Below are positions 7,409 through 16,965 of a DNA stretch of 64,000 bases, one piece after another. Source of the stretch: UBA1433 sp964581565 (lineage in GTDB: Bacteria > Bacillota > Clostridia > Eubacteriales > UBA1433); contig CAZOOZ010000012.1 in NCBI GenBank assembly GCA_964581565.1, positions 1 through 64,000 on the forward strand, given 5' to 3'. Each line of letters begins with the position of its first letter. Position 1 is the first letter of the stretch. The notes under the pieces were generated by a model. That model was given only the letters and a program-made list of their open reading frames with translations. It ran no database searches and had not been told where the DNA came from. The translations under genes and the position numbers were made by a program.

Positions 7409-8473
7409 TTACTTTAGTCTTTCTTTTACTGCGTTAATGATATCTTTTGTACTCATGACAATGCCGCCTGAAGAGAGCTGGTTATAAATAGGCGTTCTTT
7501 TTCGCACTACATAATCTACATCCAAATACATCTGAGCCGGAATACTCATTTCCGCGTTAAGAATAAATTTGATTTTACTGTAATCTAATTTTTCAAATGC
7601 ATTTATAGGGAATGGGTAAACGGTAATGGGACGAATCATACCTGCTTTGATACCTTCTTTACGCAGGCTTTTGATTGCTGATTTCGCAATTCTTGCCGTG
7701 GTGCCATAGGCCGTGATGACGATCTGAGCATCATCGAGCATATATTCTTCCCATTGCTGTTCATTTTTTTCCCATTCTTCATATTTAGCAGCCATCTTTC
7801 TATTTGCATTTTCCATATCACTTACGGCTGCGTGATAGGTTTGTATCACCCGTGCCTTATCTTCTCTGTCTCTGATGGTGAGGCTGTAATCATCTCTGCT
7901 TGGCAATGTGTCTAAATCTCTCATTGGTGGGAACTGTATGGCTTCCATCATGTTGCCTAGCGCGCCGTCTGCCAGCACGATAACAGGATTGCGATATATA
8001 TCGGCAATATCAAATGCTTCATACACCATATCCACAGCTTCCTGCACGTTGCTTGGGGCAAAAACAAAACATCGTATTCCGCCCGGGCCGGGACTTTTGG
8101 TTGCAAACAGATAATCCTGCTGTGCGGGTAAAATTTGGCCGATTGCGGGGCCGCCGCGCACGACATCTATAATAACCGCGGGAATTTCTGCGCCGGCAAG
8201 ATAGGTGATCCCTTCCGTTTTAAGTGCAAGACCTGGGCCAGAAGAAGAGGTCATGCTGCGAATACCTGCCGCGCTGACACCGTAAACCATGTAAATAGAT
8301 GCGATTTCACTTTCACCTTGAATAAATTCTCCGCCTACTTCAGGCAGTCTTGCGGAAAGATATTCGGGAATTTCATTTTGCGGGGTGATCGGATAACCGG
8401 CAAAAAACCTGCATCCTGCTCTTACAGCTGCTTCAGCCATTGCCTCGGTTCCTTTTACAAATTGTCTGCTCAT
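7409..8473 (-). CDS. 2-oxoacid:ferredoxin oxidoreductase, alpha subunit
   Basis: About 354 residues. The N-terminal FVKGTEAMAEAAVRAGC and GYPITPQNEI are the standard start of the alpha subunit (pyrimidine-binding domain), followed by SSSGPGLALKTEG and a C-terminal transketolase-type domain. The open frame reaches 8557, but the ATG at 8473 has AGGAGG about eight bases upstream and matches the usual start (MSRQFVKG). It lies 10 bases after the ferredoxin subunit. Substrate class is branched-chain 2-oxoacid or 2-oxoglutarate, undecided. Confidence 0.93.
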   Translation of the reverse strand: MSRQFVKGTEAMAEAAVRAGCRFFAGYPITPQNEIPEYLSARLPEVGGEFIQGESEIASIYMVYGVSAAGIRSMTSSSGPGLALKTEGITYLAGAEIPAVIIDVVRGGPAIGQILPAQQDYLFATKSPGPGGIRCFVFAPSNVQEAVDMVYEAFDIADIYRNPVIVLADGALGNMMEAIQFPPMRDLDTLPSRDDYSLTIRDREDKARVIQTYHAAVSDMENANRKMAAKYEEWEKNEQQWEEYMLDDAQIVITAYGTTARIAKSAIKSLRKEGIKAGMIRPITVYPFPINAFEKLDYSKIKFILNAEMSIPAQMYLDVDYVVRKRTPIYNQLSSGGIVMSTKDIINAVKERLK

Positions 8474-8483
8474 TTTTTTCCTC

Positions 8484-8687
8484 CTACTTATAGACTTCAA
8501 TTGCTGCATCAGGGCATACAACAGCGCAAAGCTTGCAACCTGTGCATTGTTCTTCATTGATTTGTTTGACTATTTTATAGCCTTTGGAATTCGTGATATC
8601 CCCAATGATGAGAATATGTTTGGGGCATTGCGTTGTGCAGATCTCACAACCTTTGCACAGCTCTTTTAATACTTCGATTTTAGGCAT
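8484..8687 (-). CDS. 2-oxoacid oxidoreductase delta subunit, 2[4Fe-4S] ferredoxin
   Basis: 67 residues with two CxxCxxCxxxCP motifs (CKGCEICTTQCP and CTGCKLCAVVCP) that bind two [4Fe-4S] clusters. It is the first gene of the operon and feeds electrons from the alpha-beta core to free ferredoxin. AGGAGA lies just upstream of the ATG. Confidence 0.93.
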   Translation of the reverse strand: MPKIEVLKELCKGCEICTTQCPKHILIIGDITNSKGYKIVKQINEEQCTGCKLCAVVCPDAAIEVYK

Positions 8688-8963
8688 AAGGCTTCTCCTT
8701 CGGTAAATATAATTCGTTGTTATGATATTTATTTAACGTTCATAGTATCTCATGAAGCCCTCGAAAGCTTCAACTTAGCAACATTTTGAAATATTTGTGC
8801 CAAAACGGTATTTTTTTTAATACCGCTATAGAGGTAAATATAAAAAAAGTTTGCCGACAGATGGAGGAAACAAACAGGTAAGTGATAAAAATATATACAA
8901 TTTTTTAAAAATAATTGTATAATAGGTTTTGAATTGAGGCATTAAGTCAAAATGAGGAATGAT

Positions 8964-9692
8964 ATGAATAAAGAACAAATGCAGATGTATTTGAATGCGA
9001 ATCCTTTTGAGCAATTAAGCAAAATTGTCTATACCATATTATTTGATGAGATCACATCACTTCGTATAAAGCCGGGTACAAAGCTAAACGCAACGCAAAT
9101 CGCGGCCGATTTAGACATCAGCCGTACGCCTGTGACAGATGCGCTTCGCATGCTTTCCGAAATCGGTTTTGTGGAAATCTATGAGAATAAAAACGGATAT
9201 TATGTTTCTTTTTTGAATCGTCATGATATTATGAAACTTTATTCTGTACGCACAGTCATTGAAGGAAAGGCGGCATTTTTGTGTGCACAGAAAGGCGATT
9301 GCCCGAATATCGATGAAATGGAGAGGCTGGCGGGTGAATATCAGGATTCATTTGAAATCAAAAAATATGAGGTCATAAAATCAACAGATATCCCGTTTCA
9401 TCAATTGATCATGAAATCATGCGGAAACGAGTATTTGCAGCAATGCTACAAATTACTTGAAAAACAGCTACAACGATATCAATGGTTTAGTATTAAATTT
9501 GTTCAGCAAGATAAAAATAACCCAATCACTCCAGAATTAATTCCCCAGCACAGCACAATTGTAAATGCGATCAAGCTGCATATTCCCGAGCTTGCACAAA
9601 AAGCAATGGAAAACCATGTTCAATCGTGTTTAAATCATACCAGATATTTCACGGATAAATTAGATCCTTTTATGCAAACCTTAAATTCGTAA
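8964..9692 (+). CDS. GntR-family regulator (FCD/FadR subfamily)
   Basis: About 242 residues. An N-terminal winged helix-turn-helix (IKPGTKLNATQIAADLDISRTPVTDALRML) is followed by an all-helical FCD ligand domain with His residues suited to metal/carboxylate binding (R...E....A and FH.LI). It is divergent from the 2-oxoacid oxidoreductase operon with about 275 bases between them, so it probably regulates that operon in response to an organic acid (inference). The ATG at 8952 has its GAGG twelve bases away, whereas the ATG at 8964 has TGAGGA six bases upstream and is preferred. Confidence 0.88.
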   Translation: MNKEQMQMYLNANPFEQLSKIVYTILFDEITSLRIKPGTKLNATQIAADLDISRTPVTDALRMLSEIGFVEIYENKNGYYVSFLNRHDIMKLYSVRTVIEGKAAFLCAQKGDCPNIDEMERLAGEYQDSFEIKKYEVIKSTDIPFHQLIMKSCGNEYLQQCYKLLEKQLQRYQWFSIKFVQQDKNNPITPELIPQHSTIVNAIKLHIPELAQKAMENHVQSCLNHTRYFTDKLDPFMQTLNS

Positions 9693-9752
9693 AATTTTTT
9701 AATCGATCGTCTATTGCAAATTTTATAATCCTTTAATAAAAAATTTTTTAAT

Positions 9753-9812
9753 AAGTGACAGTAAACATGACCGGAGCATGACTGTTTTGTAATATTATGT
9801 CGCTTATAATAG
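9753..9812 (+). promoter_or_regulatory. structured leader upstream of the adhesin
   Basis: AAGTGAC (9753-9759) can pair with GTCGCTT (9799-9805) around an inner CATG/CATG, ACAGT/ACTGT hairpin. TATAAT (9805-9810) lies 50 bases before the adhesin start and may be a -10 box. No known riboswitch motif was recognised. Confidence 0.3.
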
Positions 9813-9859
9813 CGCATTTGTCATAAAATGCTAAAGATTATATTAAAGGAGTAAAGAAA

Positions 9860-12800
9860 ATGATAAAAAAATCAAACAGCAAAAAAATAATGGCAGTTCT
9901 ACTTGTTTTTACCATTCTTCAAACTCTTTTGCCATTCAATATAGCATTAGCGGAAGAAGTTCCTTTTCAGTTTTTTGCACAAGTCAGCCTCACGGACGGT
10001 GACGGTAATCCGTTTACCGGAACGGTTGAACAAAATGAGGAAGTGCAAATAAGATACGATTATTCCATTCCGGATGAATATACGGTTGACACGAGCAAAA
10101 CTTATACACTCACCATTCCAAATGAAATAGAAATCACAAGTGCTTTCAGCATAGATTTATATGATTATAATGAAGACCCCGCCGTTTTAATCGCTACGGT
10201 AAGTGTGGGTACGGATAATGTCATTTCTATTGATTTTACAGATAATGTCAATAACAAGATGTATGATAGAACAGGCTGGTTTCAAATGGAGCTTTCTTTT
10301 GATGAGGAAGAAATAACAGACCAGACGGAAATTACGTTTCCGTTAGGGGCCGGCGCGACCACGGTGATTCAAATTGCATTTGAGCCTGATGAGCAAACAG
10401 TGGATGTGGATTTGAATAAATCGGGCGAGTACGATAAAGAAACAAATGAAATCACTTGGCAGATCACTGTCTCTCCGCAGACAGAGCCTGATGTGAGGCC
10501 GATCAGCGACCTTGTTGTGAACGATGCGATTCCGTCAAATCAGGAATATATTACGGGTTCTTTTGAAATCTTGCCGGCCGGTACGCTCGGTACTTTTGAT
10601 TATGATGCGGCAGGCAACAGCATATCCTATTCATTTACCAATGATGTCAATCTCTCGGAAGGCGAGCAATATACCATCACGTTTAAAACAAAAGCTGATA
10701 CCAGTTTGTTTACTACAGAAGACGGGACTGTGCAGTATTCAAACCAGGCAAGCAGTACGTTTGACGAAGATGGGAGCTCGCTTTCCAATACCGCAACCGT
10801 AAGCACAAAAGTAGATTTTATCGAAAAAACAGGTGAATATCTGCCTGATACAAGACAAATAAAATGGACAATCACGATCAACAACAATTATCTTTCTATA
10901 GATAATGCCGTGATCTCGGATACAATTCAAAGCGGGCTCACGCTTGTGGAAGATTCAATCACGCTTGATGAGGCAAGTGTATCGATCGCGCCGAGCGGCC
11001 CTCTTACGTATGTGGGCACCACACTTGCGTATGCCTTTGAAGCGCAAATCAACGAACCGCATACACTTGTCTATCTGACGGATGTAACAGATCCCGATGC
11101 ATATAATTCCAATACGAGCAAAATTTATTCTAATTCCGCGACACTTACGGGGGACGGCGTGACTGCAACCGATGCTTCAAACGGGGTGGATGTGGGCGTG
11201 CCTACAAGTGTGATCAGTAAAAAAGGGCTTTCTTATGATTACACAACGCATGAGATTACATGGGAGATCACCGTGAACAGCAACGAAATCAATATCGAAG
11301 ATCCTGTTGTTACGGATGATATTCCCGTCGGGCTCGAATATGTGGACGACTCTTTCATGGTAGACGGAAGCGCGCCTGATACAGGCAGCTTCAGCTATAT
11401 ACCGGCTGACAGCGGTGATACCACAAAATCCGGAAGCTTTACATATACATTTCCGTCTAATATATCCGATACGGTGAAGCTAACATTTAAAACAGTGGTG
11501 CTCAGCAACACGGTGTATGCTTCCAACGAGAATACAAAATTTACAAACAAGGCATCTTTATCGGGAAGCAATATCCCTTCATCTGACACCACGGCAGATT
11601 ACACGGTGCACAGTCAGGTGCTCGATAAAACAAGCTTGAATTACAATTACAATACAAGAGAAATAACATGGCAAATTGTTGTCAATAACAATAACATGCC
11701 GATGGAAAATGTATATGTTGTGGACACGATCGGCGATTATCAAAGCTTTGTGGCAGGGTCTGTAACAATCAACGGCGCTCCTGCGATCATCGGTACGACA
11801 GAGGATATGCCAAACAGCTACTACTACGACGGGGTGAGCGGAACGCTCAGATATAATTTCCCTCAGGAAATCACGACACAGCAAGTCATTGAGTTTAAAA
11901 CAAAAATAACGGATCTGTCGATTTTCGAAACAACCGAAGATGTCGAGGTCTCAAACTCTGTTGAAATTACCGGAAGCGATGTTCCGCCCGGCATTACTTC
12001 GACAGCTACGCAGGATATAGCAAATACACTCATAAGTAAAACCGGAGAGTATGAAACAGGCAAAGCGTATATCGATTGGACTGTTACCATTAATCAAAAC
12101 AAACTCACGATTGCCGATGCAGTGCTTGAGGATGTTCTTCAGGAAGGGCTGTCACTGGATGCACAATCTATTGAGCTGTGGAAGATAAACCTTCCGGATA
12201 ACGGGGAAATTTCTCTTATCAATGCACAGCAAGTAGAAATCACATCGGATAATATCAGTTATGATATTGCGACAAATACATTCACATTCAGCTTTATTGA
12301 ACCTATAAGCGATGTCTATGTCTTGAAATTCCGTACCGACATTGATGATGCCTACAGGGAAGCAACCTTTACAAATTCAATTCAGTTTACAGGAAGCGGT
12401 ATTGATGAAGATTCCACAAGTTCTTCTATCCCCGTATCTTTCCTTGCGGGAAGCGGTGGGGCAGCGGGCACTGTACGAGGGAACCTTACAGTTGTGAAAG
12501 TGGATGCAGATAATACTCAGCAAACTCTCAGCGGCGCGCAGTTCGAGCTTTTGGATATATATGGCAATGTATTGGCCACATCTGAGATCACAGAGCAAGA
12601 CGGAGAGGCGCTGTTCAGTTCGCTAAGGCTTGATCGAACTTATTATATAAAAGAAATCACTGTGCCTGTTGGATATGTGCTTGATGAAAGCCTTCATGAA
12701 ATAGGCAATTTAAGTGACGAGGCAGGATCAAGCCAAAATATCACATATACTTTTGAAAACGAAAAATCCAAGGGAACGATCCGAATCATAAAAACTTCGG

Positions 12801-13159
12801 AGGCGGGCATTTACCTCACGGGGGCGGAGTTTACGCTCTATGCCGGCGATGATATAGATTTTGAAAATCCGCTTGCGACAGCAACGAGCAATAATTTGGG
12901 CGAGGCCGCGTTTGAAGATGTTGTCTACGGCTCTTACAAAGTAATTGAAACAAAAGCGCCGGACGGCTATGAGCTCAACACGGATGTGATGGAATTTGCG
13001 ATTGAGGAGGACGGGCAAGTGCTAAGCAGAATATGCATCAATGAGGAGCTGCCGCCTGTGCTTCCGCAAACGGGTCAGGATTATTCCTATGAAGTCATCG
13101 GCTTTTTGGTTATGCTCCTTGGAAGTGTGCTGCTTTTAAACAAAAAAAGCAATGCATAA
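9860..13159 (+). CDS. LPxTG-anchored surface adhesin with isopeptide-type repeats
   Basis: 1099 residues. A signal peptide occupies roughly residues 1-31. The body has about five repeated Ig-like modules of roughly 130 residues, each opening with a pattern like K(T/S)GEY....EITW.ITVN, then V.D.I..GL..V..S. This is typical of collagen-binding/DUF11-like adhesins. Two SpaA/Cna-B domains follow with the isopeptide Glu in YYIKEI and YKVIETKAPDGY. The end has LPQTG (1068-1072), a hydrophobic helix and a Lys/Asn tail, the sortase signal. A sortase gene follows within 90 bases. AAAGGAG precedes the ATG. The ligand is unknown; host or mucus protein binding is an inference. Confidence 0.9.
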   Translation: MIKKSNSKKIMAVLLVFTILQTLLPFNIALAEEVPFQFFAQVSLTDGDGNPFTGTVEQNEEVQIRYDYSIPDEYTVDTSKTYTLTIPNEIEITSAFSIDLYDYNEDPAVLIATVSVGTDNVISIDFTDNVNNKMYDRTGWFQMELSFDEEEITDQTEITFPLGAGATTVIQIAFEPDEQTVDVDLNKSGEYDKETNEITWQITVSPQTEPDVRPISDLVVNDAIPSNQEYITGSFEILPAGTLGTFDYDAAGNSISYSFTNDVNLSEGEQYTITFKTKADTSLFTTEDGTVQYSNQASSTFDEDGSSLSNTATVSTKVDFIEKTGEYLPDTRQIKWTITINNNYLSIDNAVISDTIQSGLTLVEDSITLDEASVSIAPSGPLTYVGTTLAYAFEAQINEPHTLVYLTDVTDPDAYNSNTSKIYSNSATLTGDGVTATDASNGVDVGVPTSVISKKGLSYDYTTHEITWEITVNSNEINIEDPVVTDDIPVGLEYVDDSFMVDGSAPDTGSFSYIPADSGDTTKSGSFTYTFPSNISDTVKLTFKTVVLSNTVYASNENTKFTNKASLSGSNIPSSDTTADYTVHSQVLDKTSLNYNYNTREITWQIVVNNNNMPMENVYVVDTIGDYQSFVAGSVTINGAPAIIGTTEDMPNSYYYDGVSGTLRYNFPQEITTQQVIEFKTKITDLSIFETTEDVEVSNSVEITGSDVPPGITSTATQDIANTLISKTGEYETGKAYIDWTVTINQNKLTIADAVLEDVLQEGLSLDAQSIELWKINLPDNGEISLINAQQVEITSDNISYDIATNTFTFSFIEPISDVYVLKFRTDIDDAYREATFTNSIQFTGSGIDEDSTSSSIPVSFLAGSGGAAGTVRGNLTVVKVDADNTQQTLSGAQFELLDIYGNVLATSEITEQDGEALFSSLRLDRTYYIKEITVPVGYVLDESLHEIGNLSDEAGSSQNITYTFENEKSKGTIRIIKTSEAGIYLTGAEFTLYAGDDIDFENPLATATSNNLGEAAFEDVVYGSYKVIETKAPDGYELNTDVMEFAIEEDGQVLSRICINEELPPVLPQTGQDYSYEVIGFLVMLLGSVLLLNKKSNA

Positions 13160-13182
13160 AAACTCAAATAAAATCACATTTC

Positions 13183-13208
13183 TTAAGGCAGAGATATCTC
13201 TGCCTTAA
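13183..13208 (+). terminator. 26-bp perfect palindrome between adhesin and sortase
   Basis: TTAAGGCAGAGAT is followed directly by its exact complement, then AAAATTT. It may terminate part of the adhesin transcript or stabilise its 3' end so that the sortase is made at a lower level. Confidence 0.55.
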
Positions 13209-13248
13209 AATTTAGAATATTAAAAAATAAGTCATTGAGAAAAACAAA

Positions 13249-13851
13249 ATGAAAAAAGTAATTTCTATTTTAATAATAATAATTGGATTAAGTATTTTTT
13301 TCTATCCTAAAATATCACAATATTTGAATGAATTAAAACAACAGAGACTTTTAGAGCAATGGCAAAATGCGGCTCCCGAGCTTTACGGACAAGCGAATGA
13401 AGAAACTACCAATGGAATAACAGAGGAAAATACGGTCTTTAAAAAAAATATGATAGGCATACTGATCATTGATAAAATTGATCTGTCATTGCCGATATTA
13501 AATGGTGTTACCGCACAAAACATGAATCTGGGCGTTGCGAGATTTTCTGACGGCGCGCTGCCGGGGCAGGCAGGCAACTGCGCAATAGCCGGCCATAGAA
13601 ATCATGCATACGGCAGAATGTTTAACAGGCTTGATGAACTGGAAATCGGCGATTATATCACTGTTCAGACAAAAGAAAACACATATACCTACACGGTGAG
13701 TGAAAAACTATTTGTGCAACCGGATGAAACATGGGTATTAAACGGCAGCGCTGCTAAAAAGGAAATCACGCTCATCACGTGTCAACCTCTGTATCATCCC
13801 ACTGGCAGATTGGTGATAAAAGGTGAGTTGACAAATGAAGAGGTAAACTAA
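13249..13851 (+). CDS. class D-type sortase
   Basis: 200 residues. One N-terminal TM helix (residues 4-19) anchors the enzyme outside the membrane. The catalytic residues are His116 (in AGHRNH), Cys178 (in TLITCQP) and Arg187 (in TGRLVIKG). The TLxTC and GHR signatures and the short N-terminus fit class D sortases. It cleaves LPxTG-like signals between Thr and Gly and joins the protein to peptidoglycan. The adjacent adhesin with LPQTG is the obvious substrate. No other LPxTG protein is present in the window. Confidence 0.9.
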   Translation: MKKVISILIIIIGLSIFFYPKISQYLNELKQQRLLEQWQNAAPELYGQANEETTNGITEENTVFKKNMIGILIIDKIDLSLPILNGVTAQNMNLGVARFSDGALPGQAGNCAIAGHRNHAYGRMFNRLDELEIGDYITVQTKENTYTYTVSEKLFVQPDETWVLNGSAAKKEITLITCQPLYHPTGRLVIKGELTNEEVN

Positions 13852-14277
13852 TTTTCATGGAATAGGCACGTAAGCGTGTAAGTATTTTATGTAAAAGAAA
13901 GATAAAAAATATATTCTGATTTGTAAATAATCCTTGACATATTCTTAACAATCTGTTAATTAATATATATCATAAAATTATGGATATATAAGACACATTT
14001 GGGTAGTGCAGTGTTTTAATATATAAAAGGAGGGCGGGTATGCCCTTCTTTGCGTTTAGAGGCGGAAATGAATTTAAAGATTTATTTGCAGGCTATTTAT
14101 TCGTATATTTCCCAAGATATAGACAAATTAATGAGGCTTATTTGACACATCTACTGTTAATTTGTCATAGAATAAAATAAAATACTATAAATTATCATAA
14201 TTAATAGCTATAATAAATATTGACGAAATTTGTCGAATTGGTAATATTTGGTAACTATGTAATATTATGTAAAATAC
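13852..14277. other. non-coding stretch before the riboswitch
   Basis: Contains an imperfect hairpin at 14025-14050 (AAAGGAGGGC with GCCCTTCTTT) that may close the sortase transcript. A GGAGGG-preceded 46-codon frame at 14040-14180 lies inside it, as does an overlapping 25-codon frame after AGAGGCGG. Neither resembles a known protein. Several TTGAC-type promoter-like sequences are present. Confidence 0.4.
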
Positions 14278-14306
14278 TTGACAAATATGGAATATTTTGT
14301 TATTTA
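14278..14306 (+). promoter_or_regulatory. likely promoter of the riboswitch-protease transcript
   Basis: TTGACA (14278-14283), a 17-base spacer, then TATTTA (14301-14306), placing the start about 45 bases before the aptamer. Confidence 0.45.
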
Positions 14307-14356
14307 AAAAAGAAATTATGAAAAATATAGTATTATTAAAAACTTAAAATGAAAAA

Positions 14357-14432
14357 AGGCAAAAAAGTCAAAAGGCTGTGACGCAAAACTACAGGGCCTA
14401 AAGAGAAAATCTATGGCAGCCAGCTACCGTAT
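14357..14432 (+). promoter_or_regulatory. c-di-GMP-I (GEMM) riboswitch
   Basis: The sequence carries the GEMM core: GGCTGTGACGCAAAACTAC, then AGGGCCTAA, then TATGGCAGCCAGCTACCG. These are the conserved GCAAA, GGGCCTAA and ATGGCAGCCxGxTACCG blocks of class I cyclic di-GMP aptamers. A TTTTTTG run follows at once, suggesting transcription termination as the readout, but I could not define the terminator stem with certainty. It lies about 50 bases before the subtilase gene and would make protease synthesis depend on c-di-GMP. Confidence 0.9.
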
Positions 14433-14480
14433 AAGTTTTTTGTTTTAAATACGCAAAATTCATAAGATTTGAGGGAAATA

Positions 14481-16886
14481 ATGAAAAGTAAACGTAAAAC
14501 AGGCCTTATCCTTATACTAACCATGCTTTTAATGGCCTGCTTAATACTTGGAAGCGTGCAAGTAAACGCTGCGTCTGAAGACAATAATCAAAGCAAACAG
14601 AGGGTCATTGTCTTATATGATAATGCTTTAAATAAATTATTAAATAAATCCTATATATTAAAACTGGCAGGAACGATTGAGGCCGACTATAAAAATGTGC
14701 CGGCGGTGGTGGTATCGGCTACACAAGACGAGATAGATGAGCTCAAAGAAAATCCGCACGTACTTGCCGTAGAAAATGATGTCATGGTCAGCATCGAGCA
14801 GCAGAGCGCGGATTGGGGGATCGATGCAACCGATGCGGCTTCGGCATGGGAATTGGGATATACGGGCAAAGGAGTAAAGATTGCGGTTATTGATACGGGC
14901 ATTGCCACACATGATGATCTTATTATCTCCGGAGGCGTGTCGTTTCTAAATTACACAAACGGCTCTTACGAAGATGATCATGGTCATGGTACACATGTAG
15001 CCGGCATCATAGGGGCAAAAGACAATGATATCGGCATTGTCGGAATCGCTCCCGATGCAAGCATTTATGCAGTCAAAGCGCTTGACGGAAGCGGCAACGG
15101 ATATATTTCCGATATCATCATGGGAATCGACTGGGCGATCACTAATAATATGGATGTCATCAACATGAGCTTGGGTTCGGATTCATCGATGGTGATTTTC
15201 GAAGATGCCATGAACAGAGCTTATCAGGCGGGCATTTTAGTAGTGGCGGCGGCAGGCAATGACGGCACATCTTCAGGCAGCGGAGATACTGTCGATTACC
15301 CGGCAAGATACGACAGTGTTATTGCAGTGGCGGCGATCAATTCCGCAAATAACAGAGCGGAGTTTTCTTCAACAGGTTCGAGCGTGGAAGTTGCGGCACC
15401 CGGCGTAAGCATAAAAAGCACTTATTTAAACGGCACCTACGCAATAATGTCGGGCACATCCATGGCCACGCCATTTGTGAGCGGAGATATAGCTTTATTA
15501 ATGGAAGCGAATCCGTCGCTCAATGCAGTACAAATCCGCCAGCTGCTGGGAGAAAATATTATCGATTTAGGCACATTTGGCAAAGATAATCTCTATGGCT
15601 GCGGACTCATCCAGGCTTATGTATCAACTTCTCCATCTGTAGCCGTTACCTTTAATTCACAGGGTGGCTCTGCTGTGTGGACCAAACTTGTTAAAGCGAA
15701 TTCAACCGTAAGCGCACCGGCCAATCCGACAAGAACAGGCTACACGTTTAAAGGATGGTATAAAGAAAAAGAATGCGTGAACACATGGAATTTTAATACG
15801 GATATCGTTACGACCAATACGACACTTTACGCAAAGTGGACCATTAATAGATATACTGTAACATTTAACAGTCGGGGAGGCAGCTCGGTTGCTTCTGTGA
15901 CACAAAATTACGGAACAAAAATCACCCAGCCAACGGCACCGACAAAATCAGGGTATTATTTTGGCGGATGGTATAAAGAATCATCCTGTATCAATGCATG
16001 GAATTTCTCGACGAATACTTTGCAAAGAGATACGACGCTTTACGCCAAATGGATAAAATCTCCGACAAAAGTTGTCAATGTAAAAGCCTCGTCGGCGGGT
16101 TATAACAGTATAAAAATAAGCTGGAGCAAAGTAACGGATGCCACGGGATATCGTGTCTATAGAGCGACATCATCTGGCGGAAGTTATAAATATATAGGTA
16201 AAACCAGTTCCACGAGTTACACGAATAAATCTCTTACAACAAATAAAAAGTACTATTACAAAGTAAGAGCATATACAATGGTGGGTTCTGCGACGAAATA
16301 CGGAAGTTACTCATCTGTTGTCAGCGCAAAACCGGTGCCTGCAACGCCTGCTGTAACCGTAAAATCCAGCTCTTATAAAAGCATAAAAATCAGCTGGGGT
16401 AAAGTGAGCGGCGCAAACGGATACAGAGTCTACAGAGCCACTTCAAAATCAGGCACATATAAGCTGATCAAAACGACAACTTCAACGAGCTATACCAATT
16501 CGTCTCTTACAACGGGCAAAACCTACTACTATAAAGTGAGAGCCTACAAATATGTAAGCGGTAGCAGGGTATATGGGAAATATTCTTCCATTAAAAGCGC
16601 AAAGCCTTCATTGTCAAAGCCTTCCAGCTTTAGTGTAACGAGATACTCTTCCAGTAAAATAAAAATAAGTTACAGCAGCGTTTCGGGCGCAAGCGGATAC
16701 AGGATATACAGAGCCACTTCAAAGTCCGGCACTTATAAACTCGTTAAGACAACGACTTCCAGAAGTTGGATCAACACCAAACGCACAAAGGGGAAAACTT
16801 ATTATTATAAAGTGCGCGCATACAGATGGGTAAGCGGTAAAAGAGTATACGGACCCTATACGACCATAAAATATACGAAGACGTAA
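14481..16886 (+). CDS. secreted subtilisin-like serine protease
   Basis: 801 residues. Residues 1-31 are a signal peptide. Residues ~40-105 form an I9 inhibitor propeptide. Residues ~115-390 are the S8 peptidase domain with Asp138 (VIDTG), His169 (HGTHVAG), Asn260 (AAGND) and Ser327 (SGTSMATP). Two InlB-type B-repeats follow (ending LYAKW), then three fibronectin-III-like repeats rich in Tyr, Ser and Lys (GYRVYRAT...YYYKVRAY). No sortase signal is present, so it is secreted or held to the wall by its basic C-terminus (calculated by eye). GAGGG precedes the ATG at 14481; an upstream TTG at 14469 is less likely. Expression is placed under the c-di-GMP riboswitch at 14357-14432. Confidence 0.92.
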   Translation: MKSKRKTGLILILTMLLMACLILGSVQVNAASEDNNQSKQRVIVLYDNALNKLLNKSYILKLAGTIEADYKNVPAVVVSATQDEIDELKENPHVLAVENDVMVSIEQQSADWGIDATDAASAWELGYTGKGVKIAVIDTGIATHDDLIISGGVSFLNYTNGSYEDDHGHGTHVAGIIGAKDNDIGIVGIAPDASIYAVKALDGSGNGYISDIIMGIDWAITNNMDVINMSLGSDSSMVIFEDAMNRAYQAGILVVAAAGNDGTSSGSGDTVDYPARYDSVIAVAAINSANNRAEFSSTGSSVEVAAPGVSIKSTYLNGTYAIMSGTSMATPFVSGDIALLMEANPSLNAVQIRQLLGENIIDLGTFGKDNLYGCGLIQAYVSTSPSVAVTFNSQGGSAVWTKLVKANSTVSAPANPTRTGYTFKGWYKEKECVNTWNFNTDIVTTNTTLYAKWTINRYTVTFNSRGGSSVASVTQNYGTKITQPTAPTKSGYYFGGWYKESSCINAWNFSTNTLQRDTTLYAKWIKSPTKVVNVKASSAGYNSIKISWSKVTDATGYRVYRATSSGGSYKYIGKTSSTSYTNKSLTTNKKYYYKVRAYTMVGSATKYGSYSSVVSAKPVPATPAVTVKSSSYKSIKISWGKVSGANGYRVYRATSKSGTYKLIKTTTSTSYTNSSLTTGKTYYYKVRAYKYVSGSRVYGKYSSIKSAKPSLSKPSSFSVTRYSSSKIKISYSSVSGASGYRIYRATSKSGTYKLVKTTTSRSWINTKRTKGKTYYYKVRAYRWVSGKRVYGPYTTIKYTKT

Positions 16887-16965
16887 AAAAACAATGCAGA
16901 ATCTATAATCTTCATGACAGACAGTATAGTTTTATACTCATATTGCTCATAGAAAGTGTGAAGAA

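Noticed and set aside
14040..14180. 46-codon frame after GGAGGG, and an overlapping 25-codon frame
   Set aside because: Both lie on a terminator-like hairpin and resemble no known protein. Too short and isolated to call as genes.
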